Source: Bufo bufo (Eukaryota > Chordata > Amphibia > Anura > Bufonidae). Taken from it: DNA of 64,000 nucleotides. Shown piece after piece: positions 23,175-34,990 of this stretch; the first letter of the stretch is position 1, and each line of letters opens with the position of its first letter. The notes under the pieces are model-generated. The model had not been told where the DNA came from and did not search any database. It worked only from the letters and a program-made list of their open reading frames with translations. The translations under genes and the position numbers were made by a program. Location of the stretch: positions 182,670,156 to 182,734,155 of the forward strand of contig NC_053395.1 of assembly GCF_905171765.1 (NCBI RefSeq). Reading direction: 5' to 3'.

Positions 23175-23468
23175 TAGTGATGAGCGGCAGGGGCAATATT
23201 AGAATTTGCGAATATTTGGGCAAATATTCGCCATATATTCGAGAATTCGCAAATTCGTGATCTCTAAACATTATTTTCTTGATTGCGAAAATTCGCATAA
23301 AATTTGCCTAAAGAATTTGCATAAAAATTTGCATGAACTGGTATTTAAAAAATAATCGAATATTAGCGATTACGAATATATTTTGCGATATTCTAAATAT
23401 TTGCGAATTCTCTAAGTGCCGATATTCGCAATTAAAATTCGCAATTCGAATATTCGTGATCAACACTA
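23175..23468. mobile_element. hAT-type short element (ATTCG-rich) inside gypsy pol
   Basis: A 294-bp insertion absent from gypsy copy 2, with a perfect 8-bp duplication and ends TAGTGATGAGCGG and, complemented, TAGTGTTGATCACG. The interior is built from alternating GAATATTCG and GCGAATTCGC words and is highly self-complementary. No ORF. The 8-bp duplication points to hAT transposition. Confidence 0.85.
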
Positions 23469-23476
23469 GTCATCAA

Positions 23477-24125
23477 ACCCCAAGTAAACAAAATAGAGGC
23501 GATACGGAATAGGCCCCGACCTGTCACCTCTAGGCAAGTAAAGTCGTTCCTGGGGATGGTGGGCTATTACCTGAGGTTTGTCCCTCACTTTGCTACGATA
23601 GCCACGCCATTGACAGGGCTCTTTAAGGGACACAAGTGCATGATGGTTCGCTGGGATGGTTTGCGGAAGAGGTGTTCTCCACTTTGAAGTCGCCCTGTGT
23701 GGGTTCCGGGTTTTGGTAATGCCGACTTCAAGCGGGAATTTATAGTACAGACTGATGCCTCCGAAGTAGGCCTCGGTGCTGTCCCAGGAAGTCAACGGGG
23801 AGGAGCATCCCGTTGTCTTCCTCAGTCGTAAGCTCACCTCAGCAGAGACCAGGCACAGTATAGTGGAGAGAGAGTGCCTGGCTATCAAGTGGGCACTCGA
23901 GTCTCTCCGCAATAATTTGTTGGGGAGAAAATTCCGCTTGGTGACCGACCACTCCCCTCTCAAGTGGATGAGCCAGGCCAAAGACAGAAATGCCCACGTC
24001 ACCCAATGGTTCCTTTCCCTACAGAACTTTAAATTTACAGTGGAACACAGGGCAGGCCGGTTACAGGGAAACGCGGATGTCCTGTCCCAAGTACATTGTC
24101 TGGCGAGTGTTCATTCCCTCAGGGT
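23477..24125 (+). pseudogene. RT connection and RNase H of gypsy copy 1
   Basis: After the insertion the pol sequence resumes with the RT thumb and connection. The RNase H domain follows: QTDASEVGLGAV (about 23750-23785), VFLSRKLTSAETRHSIVERECLAIKWALE and FRLVTDHSPLKWM (23935-23975), ending at VEHRAGRLQGNADVLSQV. Small deletions near 23650-23720 and 23785 shift the frame compared with copy 2. Confidence 0.85.
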
Positions 24126-24152
24126 TGAACATGGGGGGGGGGGGGTGGTGTA
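24126..24152 (+). other. Polypurine tract of gypsy copy 1
   Basis: An uninterrupted run of 13 G (24133-24145) just before the 3' LTR. Copy 2 has the same arrangement (63615-63629). Confidence 0.8.
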
Positions 24153-24428
24153 TGTGACAGAGTGAAGGGTATGGTCTGGGAGAACAGGTATTTTCCTCAG
24201 GTGGGGTAAACACCGGACCAGCAAGGTGTCTCTGTTTTGGGATCTGAGGCATGGTGTCGTGCTAGAGGGCTGAGAGCCGCATGCTGGGGAAACAGGCCCC
24301 CCTAAAGCCTGTTGTGGATCGCTTTATTTTTGCCTTGTGTGTGAATAAACACTGAAGTTTTGCTTTACAAACTGTTTTTTTCTCTGTTCTGTGTCTGCTA
24401 ACCCTGCCTACCAGAGCGAATCCCCACA
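24153..24428 (+). repeat. 3' LTR of gypsy copy 1 (two internal deletions)
   Basis: Begins TGTGACAGAGTGAAGG and ends GAATCCCCACA. It is about 100 bp shorter than the 5' LTR, mainly from loss of a roughly 31-bp piece after TATTTTCCTC and a roughly 65-bp piece before AGCAAGGTGTCTCTG. Confidence 0.9.
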
Positions 24429-26713
24429 GTACTTACCACTATATACTTGTATACATACTGTATGCTGTGTTGCACTGTTGACTGAATGGCGGGCCATGGT
24501 GCCTTGCATTGCTATCGCCCATGTAGTGTTATGGCTGTCTGGAGGAATGAGATTTTTCTGGATGACAGGTATAGGGCAGATATAGAAGACTGGCGAGGCT
24601 TAGGAAAAGCTTGGAGTTAGCTGGGATTGAGACTAGCAGCTAATACACTGCATCACCACACTGTCAGGATGTGGCTGAGAAGAACTCATAAAAGAAGGAG
24701 GTTTGGCTTCATTGCTGAGTCTTAGGTGCTAGGGGTCTGTGTAAACTTTATCTGGGAGATCATGTTGCAAGTAGGAGCAGGCTTGTTTCTCTGTGGAGAG
24801 GTGGAGGAGACTGGAATCTGAGGCTTTGGAAGTATTGAACCAGAGGATAGAAGTTCTGACAGAAGTCCTATGCGGAGCTGAGGAGGAGGTTCACCTGTCA
24901 GAGTGTGACCTGGTCTTGCAGAGGGAAGCATTTCAGCTGCTAAGACAAACGAGGCTTGGGATGTGTGTCATGGGATAGATGGTGAGCAAGCACAATTATC
25001 ACCATAGCTGGGGTGGGTGGAGGTACACTGCTTACTTGCATAGGGTCCCCATTTACAAAGGGTCCAGTGCCCCAGATTAAAGACAATGCTACCAAGGGAC
25101 CTCTCCAGCTTTTCTCATTTGCCTGTGTTCAGATGACACTCTGCCCTAAGCCAGGAGTGCTCTTCTTTAGTGGCTCACTATACTTTGTACTGTGCAGGGA
25201 CTCCATACAAGTAATATAGCACACACCACCAACTCTTCCTAGCTCTTCTCCTTCTGTCTTTATCTGTTCCTCCGCTGCCCTGCCCCAAGCAGAGATGCTG
25301 TGTGCTGCACTGCTTTTCCTCCCCTTTATTGGTAAAGGAAGGTCTCTTCCCAATGTGATGAGTGGGGCTTCGCACGGTCATTGCAACTGAAAGTTCAAGA
25401 AGATCTGGAGCTTCTGCTAGCTTGCCTGCAAAGCACTGAATTATCATGGACCTTCCTGCACAGGGTGAGTCATGCTTCCAATGCACACCAAGGAGGTTAA
25501 AAAAATGTAAGAAAGATAGCACTAGGTTCTCATCAAATGGTTTTATTCACTTATTCTAAATAAGCATGCTCCTGACTTCCACATAAGATCTAGAAATGAT
25601 GAAGATAGCAACAGCATCCCCGATCAAGGAACTGAGAAAGATGAAAGCCTTAAGGTACAGAGAACTGTGACAGGAAAACTGCCCATACACATTCAATAAC
25701 TCTCGACCGAACAATTATTTGTCCAACAGCTATCTTTCCCATCTCCCTCCTGGCTTCCCCATACACATACATGTTTGGCTCCACCAAACATATCTTTGTA
25801 TACTATGGGAAGAGAGGAGAAAACCACTGCCAGACACTTCTTATGGCAGCTTATCTCCCTGGAGAACAAAAGCATTGAACAAAAGTATTCATTTTGCTTG
25901 ATTCCTGTCTCCCTCGTCATCTGTCGGAGCAGATTCAGGAGCTCCCTACACCCATTAGAGTGTTAGCCAAATCCGCCATTTTTGTCAGGTTAAGTAAACA
26001 GTTGTAGGAAACTTTTGTTTGTCTTTTTCAGTGGCTTTCAATGGTTTTTGTGATTTTATATCATGATGTTACTTGATATCACAATTAATTTACAAACTGC
26101 TCCATCTGCAATCTTGGGTGTGATCTCAGTGACATGATCAGGGACCTGAAGAGAAAGAAGACATTATTTGTTCAGTGTTCTGCTATCTTGTTATTTTGCA
26201 ACTTTAATGATTCTTCATCAAATTGTGTGTACTGGAACCACCAAGATAATATCAAAAGAGCATTTGTGAGGGCAGGCACTGATGTTGGACAAAAAGGTCT
26301 GGTTTGAAAACAGCATTTCAATCCATTCCAAAGTTGTTTGATATGATGTTTGAACGGACGTTCTCAACTTTTGCCACAAAGAAACAGTAGTTATGAGCCA
26401 ATTAAATGAGATTTTAGGCCAGAGATAGGTGTAAGCAAAGTGGAACAGAGAGCATAAATCGGGGATTCTAAGGATGATGAGAACTTGCTTGGCCGCTTGG
26501 TGGCGTCTGTGATAGCCTATTAGGAAATGGGGTACTTAGGAAAGATTACTGGTAACCAAATTTTTTTTTTTTATGTTACTAAACTGCATAACGGTACAAT
26601 AGGCAGTAGCACTCATGAAATTACCCTTTGTATTTCTTAATATTTGTGGAATAAATTATTCTAACCTTTACCCTATTTCTATAAAATGAACTATTTAACT
26701 AGCCTGAGCAATA
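24429..26713. other. No supportable gene
   Basis: Mixed-composition DNA. 25676-25965 (CATACACATTCAATAACTCTC onward) looks like an eroded short mobile element, but its ends could not be matched. No coding similarity recognised. Confidence 0.45.
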
Positions 26714-26966
26714 CAGAAGAGACGGGGCCAATAATGACATATGGACAAAAATGGAACGACAGCTCCAACCATTTATGATCCAATGGATCTTCATTTATTC
26801 CAATACATATGACTCTTTTGATAAAATTGTCCAATTTTTTTTTCTAATTAGGTTTTATCCCTGAAACTTGTCATATATGTTAGATTAAATACCAGACCTA
26901 TTGGATCATACATGGTTGGAACTTATGTTCTATTTTTCTAGAGTAATTATTGGCCTCATCTCTCCT
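26714..26966. mobile_element. Foldback short element with about 60-bp inverted ends
   Basis: Left arm words GGGGCCAATAATGACAT and CCAACCATTTATGATCCAATGG (26724-26792) face TATTGGATCATACATGGTTGG and GTAATTATTGGCCTC (26899-26957) as imperfect inverted repeats. No coding capacity. Family not assigned; target duplication unclear. Confidence 0.6.
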
Positions 26967-28292
26967 GCATTTCCCTAATGTCTGGAATATTTCCATGACA
27001 ATCTTCATGTACACCTGCGGCCAGTATCTACCAGTGTGATCAATACATATTTACTGTATATAGCAGTTGTGGCTCATCATAACAATCCAAGGTGAGAGCA
27101 TAACCTATAGCCCTGTTTGAACCTGTTACTGCTATCTTCGGCTGGAATACTCTATGTAGCACTTTTTTTTACAGCACAGAACCAGTAGTCAGTATAGGGT
27201 AAGGTTCTAGGCTTAGTAATAGTGGGTTGCTCTGATTGGGGTATTTTTCCTACCTTATACTGGTGACAGAGATAGTTTAGTCTACCAATATCATGCTGTA
27301 CTGCCACTGCCTATTGTACCCATGAACGATTGGTGGGAGATACCGTTCCCCTTCTTCCCCATAATTCTAACAGCCCTTTGCCTGCTGCCCAAGGAAGGAT
27401 TTCTTGTTTCTGGTCAAGTTCTGTTATAGTGTTCTTGATCCAGGGCAGCAGATTCCCTCCATATTTCTAGTGGAGGCAGCTGCCTGCCCGGAGACAGCAG
27501 AATATCAATTTACTCAGCACATATTGCTTTCTCCTGGCTAAACAGAACTGGCATTGTTTAAGGCTATGTATACGGGGCATAATGCCCAGTATATAAAGCA
27601 AATAAATCATGGTAGATTTCAATATCAGCAAAAATATAACTTATTTTGTTTCAGGTTCCATATTGTTGATATGAGTGACATAAAATAATTTTCTTTAGAA
27701 TCTAGAGTTGAAGCCAATTCATTTGTATGGTGTAAACATTCTTCATTTGATTCTAATAAGCAGTATAATTACATTGTATTACAAGCTCTAAACTGCTGTC
27801 TTGGACATTCCTGCACATAGCAGATAGCTTGGCGCCTTTTTTACAGCTACGCCTGTTAAGATTTAATAGACACAAACTTTCATTAGGGAGCCGTTGGTGC
27901 AATTAACATCCAGAAGGTTTCATCATGTACAGTCACTCTGCTAACTAAAAGGATTTTATTACTTTTTCATTGTTGTGTTAAATGCCATTATTCTGATGAA
28001 CATGGAGAACCAGATTTGTGTGAAAGTGCAATACGGATTGCTGGAGTGAGAAAAGTATTTTCTGTACCCATAAAATGATGGAGCGTCAATGATTTTAAGC
28101 ATTTTGTAAAATACTCTTCTAAATACAAAAACAATCTTTGAGGTCCTTGGAGTAGCATAGCGGAATTTGAAGATCTGAATTATCCATGCACTAGGATCCA
28201 ACTTCCATCTGTGGAGTATATGAAATCTTAAAATGCTTTTATTTCATATTTTTAGAATGTGTTTATTTTTTTATTGTTTCCTCATTTAAGAC
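26967..28292. other. No recognisable feature
   Basis: AT-rich sequence with no coding or repeat structure that could be supported. Confidence 0.5.
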
Positions 28293-28763
28293 TTAAAGGG
28301 AACCTGTCATGTGGATATTTGATTATAATCTAACTAATTATATACAATCATTAACTACTAAAAAGTGCCTCAGATGTATTCACTTACTGGTGTGACAGAT
28401 GGTTACCTCATAATATACACACAAAGATATCACATGCCGCATGCTAATGAGCTGATTTGAGTCCAGCGTGATGTCATTGAGTCCAGCGTTTATTTAATTA
28501 ACAGCTATAGCCACTCCCCTGCCGACCTGCTGCTGATTCATATGGAAAATAACTGTCAATCAGCAGCAGGTAGGCGGGGAGAGTCAGGAGCTCATGAATA
28601 TTCAGGTCTCATCATTATGGGCTGGAGCTTTTCAATACAAGATGTTGGCGGATTGACTGGGTCAATTAAAGAAAGTGACCCAGCATTTTGCTAAGAGAAT
28701 CAGTCACTTATTTATGTTGCCCTTAGTTAGGACACCATACAACTGGTGACAGGTTCCCTTTAA
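28293..28763. mobile_element. T2-like TTAA element
   Basis: Flanked by TTAA at 28293-28296 and 28760-28763, with ends TTAAAGGGAACCTGTCA and, complemented, TTAAAGGGAACCTGTCA. The TTAAAGGRR terminus and TTAA target are those of the T2 family of frog MITEs. The interior contains a second inverted pair (CAGCAGGTCGGCAGGGGAG type, 28515-28580). No ORF. Confidence 0.8.
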
Positions 28764-29171
28764 AGGGGTTATCTGGGTAAAAATAACGATGACCTATTAT
28801 CAGGATTGGTCGGGGTCCGAGTCCCAGCACACCTGCCAATCAGCTGTTTCAGGGAGCCATCGGAGCTCTGGTGACTGCTACTGGCTCCTGACAGCTTTCC
28901 AAGCACAGCACCATACATTGTATAGCGACTGTGCTTGGTATTGCAGCTCAGCCCCATTGACTTGAATGGGGCTGAGCTGCAACTAAGCCATGTAAACGAT
29001 GTAAAGTGATGTCACATGGCTTAACAAGAGGCTGAGTGAGGTGCTCATGGAGTGCCTAACCCATTCTACCACCTGATTGTCAGGGGTCCCGGGAGTCAGA
29101 TCTCCGGCAATCTGATATTGATGACCTATCAAGAGGTTAGGCCACCTATAGTACTTCTCGGATAACCCCAA
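28760..29171. mobile_element. Second T2-like TTAA element sharing the TTAA with its neighbour
   Basis: Begins TTAAAGGGGTTATCTGGG directly at the right TTAA of the previous element. The opposite end, complemented, is GGGGTTATCCGAGAAGTA (to about 29170), with a decayed outer TTAA. Inner words GATGACCTATTATCAGGAT and ATTGATGACCTATCAAGAG also face each other. No coding sequence. Confidence 0.65.
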
Positions 29172-30290
29172 GGGACTGGGTTGAGTGATGATAATCTGTA
29201 TACGGCACTCTGGAATATGTTGGCACTGTTTAAGCAATTGGGAAAAATATATAGGGGCAAATAGAAAGATTTTAGTTATGCCATTGATGCAGTTGGACTG
29301 ATATAAAAATAAGATACAAAAAATAAGTCAAAAAGTGAGCAGGTGGTGGATTGTAAATTTTGTCATTAGTGCAGTTCTCAGTGGACTATAGCCAGTGGCT
29401 GCCCACAGCCATTTTATCAGTTATAGCAAAAAGTACGGGACTAGGGACTCAACTAAATCAGTTGGGAGATTCAATACTGCCCGAATAAAGTTGACCCAAA
29501 TCAAAACTGGTTAAATTGATCAGAAACATGACATTCAGAGGTTTTCTAGATTGTATGTGTAGTACCATAGAGTGGGAACTACAATTTTGTTAATAGCACA
29601 ATGTTATTATATTATGTATTTTGTATTGTGTTATATGACTGTGGTTACCATAAGGTTATGAATGGCAAGGGTTAACCAGGAAAAGGGCTAACCACCCTGT
29701 TCCTCCCTTCTTGATAGGAGTGGGCTGGTCCTGCTTCCTGCCAGGAGGAGGAGTTCCTGTCTAGAGACACAGTTAAGAGAAAGCACAAGCCTGAGCTCCT
29801 TCTTCTGTTACAGATTCTCCAGAGATCTACTTATTCTCCTCCTCAAGTGAAGTCTTAAAAAGCTTAACAGCAGAGTGAACTGCTACATTAAAGACACTGC
29901 TGTAAGGTGAGGGATTACAGACAAGACACCTATCAACCAGAACGTTAGTAGGCCAGTACGACCTAAGTGCTAAATTGCCATCACCCAACCTGCCTCCATA
30001 ATCCTTACTGGTGCCAGAGAAGATTTACACTTAAAGTCTGCTGCTAAGTTCTACATTGCATTTAGAAAAAATACTTTGTTATGTTCAATTCTGGTCTCAT
30101 TCTTCAATACTACATTTCTACTGAACCAATCACGAGAAAGCAACTACCTGAGGTAATACACCGTGTCCTCATCATGGCCACTACCACTCCCATCCTCAGC
30201 ACCTGCTCTTCCGGGGCTTAATGCATATGCAGCTCATTTTAAGCTCTTTAATGCCAAGCCTGCATTAGTTATCTTATAGTGGCAGTGACA
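29172..30290. other. Unclassified; possible LTR-like segment at 29557-30240
   Basis: 29557-30240 has a TGTAGTACCATAGAG start, a CTCCTTCTTCTG-rich middle and a TGTTATGTTCAATTCTGGTC part that resembles LTR or UTR sequence. No matching partner, TG...CA pair or target duplication was found here. Confidence 0.3.
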
Positions 30291-31344
30291 TACACTCACC
30301 TAAAGAATTATTAGGAACACCATACTAATACGGTGTTGGACCCCCTTTTGCCTTCAGAACTGCCTTAATTCTACGTGGCATTGATTCAACAAGGTGCTGA
30401 TAGCATTCTTTAGAAATGTTGGCCCATATTGATAGGATAGCATCTTGCAGTTGATGGAGATTTGAGGGATGCACATCCAGGGCACGAAGCTCCCGTTCCA
30501 CCACATCCCAAAGATGCTCTATTGGGTTGAGATCTGGTGACTGTGGGGGCCATTTTAGTACAGTTAACTCATTGTCATGTTCAAGAAACCAATTTGAAAT
30601 GATTCGAGCTTTCTGACATGGTGCATTATCCTGCTGGAAGTAGCCATCAGAGGATAGATACATGTTCTCATTCTGTTTACGACAAATTCGGACTCTACCA
30701 TTTGAATGTCTCAACAGAAATCGAGACTCATCAGACCAGGCAACATTTTTCCAGTCTTCAACAGTCCAATTTTGGTGAGCTTGGGCAAATTGTAGCCTCT
30801 TTTTCCTATTTGTAGTGGAGATGAGTGGTACCCGGTGGGGTCTTCTGCTGTTGTAGCCCATCCGCCTCAAGGTTGTGCGTGTTGTGGCTTCATAAATGCT
30901 TTGCTGCATACCTCGGTTGTAACGAGTGGTTATTTCAGTCAACGTTGCTCTTCTTTCAGCTTGAATCAGTTGGCCCATTCTCCTCTGACCTCTAGCATCC
31001 ACAAGGCATTTTTGCCCACAGGACTGCCGCATACTGGATGTTTTTCCCTTTTCACACCATTGTTTGTAAACCTTAGAAATGGTTGTGCGTGAAAATCCCA
31101 GTAACTGAGCAGATTGTGAAATACTCAGACCGGCCCGTCTGGCACCAACAACCATGCAACGCTCAAAATTGCTTAAATCACCTTTCTTTCCCATTCTGAC
31201 ATTCAGTTTGGAGTTCAGGAGATTGTCTTGACCAGGAGCACACCCCTAAATGCATTGAAGCAACTGCCATGTGATTGGTTGACTAGATAATTGCATTAAT
31301 GAGAAATAGAACAGGTGTTCCTAATAATTATTTAGGTGAGTGTA
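30291..31344 (-). mobile_element. Tc1/mariner element (DD36E-type) with internal deletion
   Basis: TA duplications at 30291-30292 and 31343-31344 flank 29-bp inverted ends (30293-30321 and 31314-31342) that differ at one base. The left end begins CACTCACCTAAAGAATTATT. The 1.05-kb length is short for a Tc1 element because part of the transposase gene is missing. Frame and ends are otherwise well preserved, implying a relatively recent arrival. Confidence 0.92.
30325..31194 (-). pseudogene. Tc1/mariner transposase, catalytic spacing destroyed by deletion
   Basis: An open 289-codon frame that starts MGKKGDLSNFERCMVVG and ends KAKGGPTPY. N-terminal helix-turn-helix motifs (about residues 10-50 and 70-115) bind the inverted ends. 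The catalytic residues are visible as WSDESRF, QQDNAPC and SPDLNPIEHLW. The second D and the E are separated by 36 residues, the DD36E (Incomer-like) spacing. Between ENMYLSS and DGYFQQDN a block of roughly 55-60 residues normally present between the first and second D is missing. The frame stays open, so a shortened protein could be made, but catalysis is very unlikely. H to Q after QDNAPC is a further substitution. Confidence 0.92.
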
Positions 31345-33728
31345 TATGGCTATGAGTAAATGCATGGCTGCTTTTTTACGATTTTTTATATGGTCCGAAA
31401 CATTTTCACTTTTTGGCAGCAAATCCCTGCTGGTGTATATACACACAAATATCACATGGTGTCATGTGGTTGTCCTTTTACAGTGAATTCTCACCACACT
31501 CATATAGAGAATTGAGGACGGAGTCACACAAAAAAACTGCTTTTATGGGAAAGAAACGCACTTTATGCCCATAGAAATCTATGAAGAGTGCTACTAGAAA
31601 GATAAAAGGGCATTTTTCTTTGGTAAGGTACATTACAAAGTTTCTTATAGTCACCTGTCCTATTCTTATTATGCAAAGTCTGTTGAAACAACTATAACTA
31701 TTTAAGCTTATAATCTACCATCAGTGGCTACTACAGGCAGTCCGAATTTTACCTTTTAAATGCTACATTAAAAATGTCTTACTATTTTATGTCTACTGCT
31801 GCTATACAAAGCTATGATGGGTCTCTATGGTAATACAAATACTTTGTCTAGTTTGATTCTGTAGTCATACTTTTTACATCTTTCTCCTAATTCTTGCCAA
31901 CCTGCCAAATATTTGTCAGTAATGAGACAAATGGAAGGCAGTATGACTGTAGGATCACACTACATAAGGTTTGTTTGTTGTCTGTTACCATGGAGATGCA
32001 TAGGTGCTACAGACACAAAATGGTAGAACTTTTTTTTTTTATTAATGACCATATGCAAATATACTTGATTTTAAATTTTAGATGCAAAGATGGTCATAGC
32101 TTTTATCTGTATTCTTATGAGAAGGGGTTTTGTAGTTGTATATCAGGAGAGCATGCCTGACAACTATGGGAATATATTAGGAAATTAATCAGCAATTTTT
32201 GAAACCTATAAACAACATGGTGATAAAAGGTGGACACTCACTTTAAGAACGCCTAAAGACAAGTAATTATTGTTCCATAAGAGTTATTAAGTTTCATGTT
32301 GCTTACGTACAACCTATAATAACCACAATGAATAATAATATGCTTGCCCAAGAGTAATATAATAAAATTTAACATTCATCTTAGGCTTCCTCCTTAATCT
32401 TTCGTAATTAAGTTATATACTATATCTAGCTCTAAAAAATTGTCATCCTATGGTTGTCATTTTATTGTAGTATGGAGATTCCATCTTACAGACTGCTTGA
32501 GCTTCAGTTTAGTGAAGCTACCAGCAACATAACTATTAATTAGTATATAATTAGCACCTAAGCTGCTAGTGTTATGCCTATTAATGTATGCTAATTAAGT
32601 GCTGACACTGTGAAGTTAATTGGGAAATAAAAGCAAACCTTGTGGGTCATGGAGACCTGTAGGACCTCTGGATAATTGTCTTTTTGTCTTGCCCTGGTAC
32701 TGGCCTTGGACGTATAATAGCAGAGGCTAAAGCTGGGCACCCCAGCTATTACACTGCATACACATTTTGATTTAATTATCAGTGTTTTCAGTGCTATGGC
32801 ATATAAAAAGAGGTTATGGAAAAGACAAGGTGTAGTGCAAACAAGAGTATCTACATGTAAGAAATTAGACGTAGTATACCTACATATTCTTTACTCTCAT
32901 GAAAGAATGCAACATATTAGTATAGGCAGATACTATGTGTATATTCAGAAAAGAAAAGTGGAGCTTGTTCCTTCTCATAGTTTTACTTATGCCACATTGC
33001 TAAATAATTTGCCAGCATACAGTTTCATGCAAAGGGCCTTATTATGGATCAGTGTTGTATGGATCTCCACACAGTATGTACTTCCCTATGGTTTTGACTT
33101 CTTATGGAGGATTACAGTTTTATTTTTTATTTTACGCATCCCGTATTTTTAAATAATCATTGTATGTTTCACAACATAGCATGAAGGTAATATATCTAGG
33201 GGGGATATGATATGCCTTGTCCAGGATAAGCCATGCACAGGATGGTATGATTATACCATGTACATTAACCATATGTGGACACATAGAGAGTACTACTCCA
33301 TAATGTTGAGCTGTATGGACATTGTGTGCTGCCTACAAGCTCTGTGTCCACAAGAAAACAGAGGAGCGTCTTTAGAAGACTTTTCATCTGCTGATAGATC
33401 AGTTTTCTAATCAACGAGGACTAGAAAAAGTTTAATTTCTAGAAAATAAGACTTGATCTGCTGAGAGTGAAACTTCTGCCAATTCAGAAAGATACCAGAT
33501 ATATTTTACACTAGTCATATTTTACCATTAGCAGCAATAATAGTACATGCCATGGCTTCTCAACAGCTACTATCAATGGTGTTAACTGGGAAAAGGTAGA
33601 CATAAACCCCAGATGAAAATCCTCAGTGCTTGGGACCACATCTGGCAGTTGCTTTCCTTCCATAATTCCTTCCAGATCCTATTGGTAAGCTGCATAACCT
33701 TGGTCTTGTTGGTGGGGTTTCAGGTTTT
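31345..33728. other. No recognisable feature
   Basis: AT-rich DNA. A 118-codon plus-strand frame at 32796-33152 has no recognisable domain and is not called. Confidence 0.5.
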
Positions 33729-34120
33729 AGTAATTTTTAGGCAAGTGCCCGCAGCCTGCCTGTAGAAACAGAAGATTTATACTTACCTTCTCCACGCTGC
33801 TTAGGTCCTCCTCTGTCTCCATCTTCCAGTCCCCACAGTATTTTCTTCTGGTGGTGCATGGGCATGGTCACATGCACCCCTCCAGCCAATGACTGGCTTC
33901 ATCAGTGATTTGTTGCTTGTGGCCACATCACCACTGAAGCCAGTCATTGGCTGCAGAGGTTCATGTGACCATGCCCATGCACCACTGGAAGAAAACATTG
34001 TGGAGAATGGAAGATGGATGTAGTAGAGGCAGCACAGAGGACCAGGTAGGTGTGGAACAGGTAAGTATGAATCTTCTGTTTCAGCAGGTAGGCTGCCGGT
34101 ACTTGCTAAAAAATCATTAT
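33729..34120. mobile_element. Foldback element with about 175-bp arms
   Basis: 33729-33910 and 33930-34120 are inverted copies. GCAGCCTGCCTGTAGAAACAG faces CTGTTTCAGCAGGTAGGCTG, and GCCAATGACTGGCTTCA faces TGAAGCCAGTCATTGGC around a short loop near 33915-33930. Open frames on both strands are the two strands of the stem and are not coding. Confidence 0.75.
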
Positions 34121-34595
34121 AAGGATTAAAGGAAGCCCCTTTAAACAAAAGCAGTCTATACTTACTAGTGTTGAGCGAAGCAAAGCATTCGAAGTGGAAT
34201 TCGAATCGAAGTTTAGGAAAACTTCGATTAGCAACGAAGCCGAATTTCCTTGCGTTTCGTGGCAACAAATCAGTTTGGGAGTGTCTCGGGAGCTAATTAC
34301 CAGTGCCTCCTGTTTGTAATTTTTCTAACAAATCAGTTTTTCCTAAAATGGCGGCTGCACATGTTACAAAGTGAAAGTAAGAAGCCTGGGAATGCAAGAT
34401 CACCCATAATGCCATGCAGCCAGTCAATCTGCAGGTAGCCATCCCTTGTGATGTCACAGCCCTATAAAGGCCTCATCCAGGGTGGTTTCCGCCATTGTTC
34501 TGGCAGCTGAGCATAGGGAGAGACATGCCAAGTGCTTATACATTATGGACAGTGTTGCTGCAAAATGTTAATAGGACAATATTGGAGAGGGAGAG

Positions 34596-34990
34596 TGATC
34601 GGGAAGTGTATCGCTGTGTGCATCACAGTGCACTGCACTGATATTCAGAGTTAATCCATTATTTTAATGATACAGTTAGTGTGACTCAGTATTAAAAGCA
34701 GGTGTCATGTATCGCCATGTGCATCACGTTCTAGTGCATCGACATTCAGAGTTAATCTGTCATTTTAGTGATACAGTTAGTATGACTCTGTATTAAAGGC
34801 AGGTGTTATAAATCGCTGTGTGCATCACTATGCACTGTGCCGACATTCATATCTAATAAGTTCTGTTAACTGTAACATTACTTGGCGTCCGTATTAAAGG
34901 GCAGGTGTAATTCATCGCCCTGTACATAAGTGTGCAGTGGGGCAAAATTTATCATAGCTAATCCTTTCTGTTAGCTGTAGCATTACGTCA
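34596..34990 (+). repeat. About four tandem units of roughly 103 bp
   Basis: The series ATCGC..TGTGCATCAC, GTGCA, GACATTCA, AGTTAAT, TGATACAGTTAGTGTGACTC, GTATTAAAGGCAGGTGT repeats from about 34608, 34710, 34811 and 34913, drifting progressively to the right. Confidence 0.75.

Larger units (their letters stand above)
19212..24428 (+). mobile_element. Gmr1-like Ty3/gypsy LTR retrotransposon, copy 1
   Basis: A complete but inactivated LTR element. It has a 5' LTR (19212-19586), a SCAN-like Gag with a zinc knuckle, an aspartic protease, integrase, reverse transcriptase and RNase H, a poly-G-rich polypurine tract, and a 3' LTR (24153-24428). Integrase lies upstream of reverse transcriptase. That is the order of copia elements and of the unusual Gmr1-like gypsy group, not of ordinary gypsy. 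Gag, protease and the integrase core share one frame (19663 to about 22000) interrupted only by stops, so this lineage probably makes one Gag-Pol polyprotein. Flanking tetranucleotides are GCAC and GTAC, a possible but degenerate target duplication. A second copy lies at 59464-64000 in the same orientation. Confidence 0.9.
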
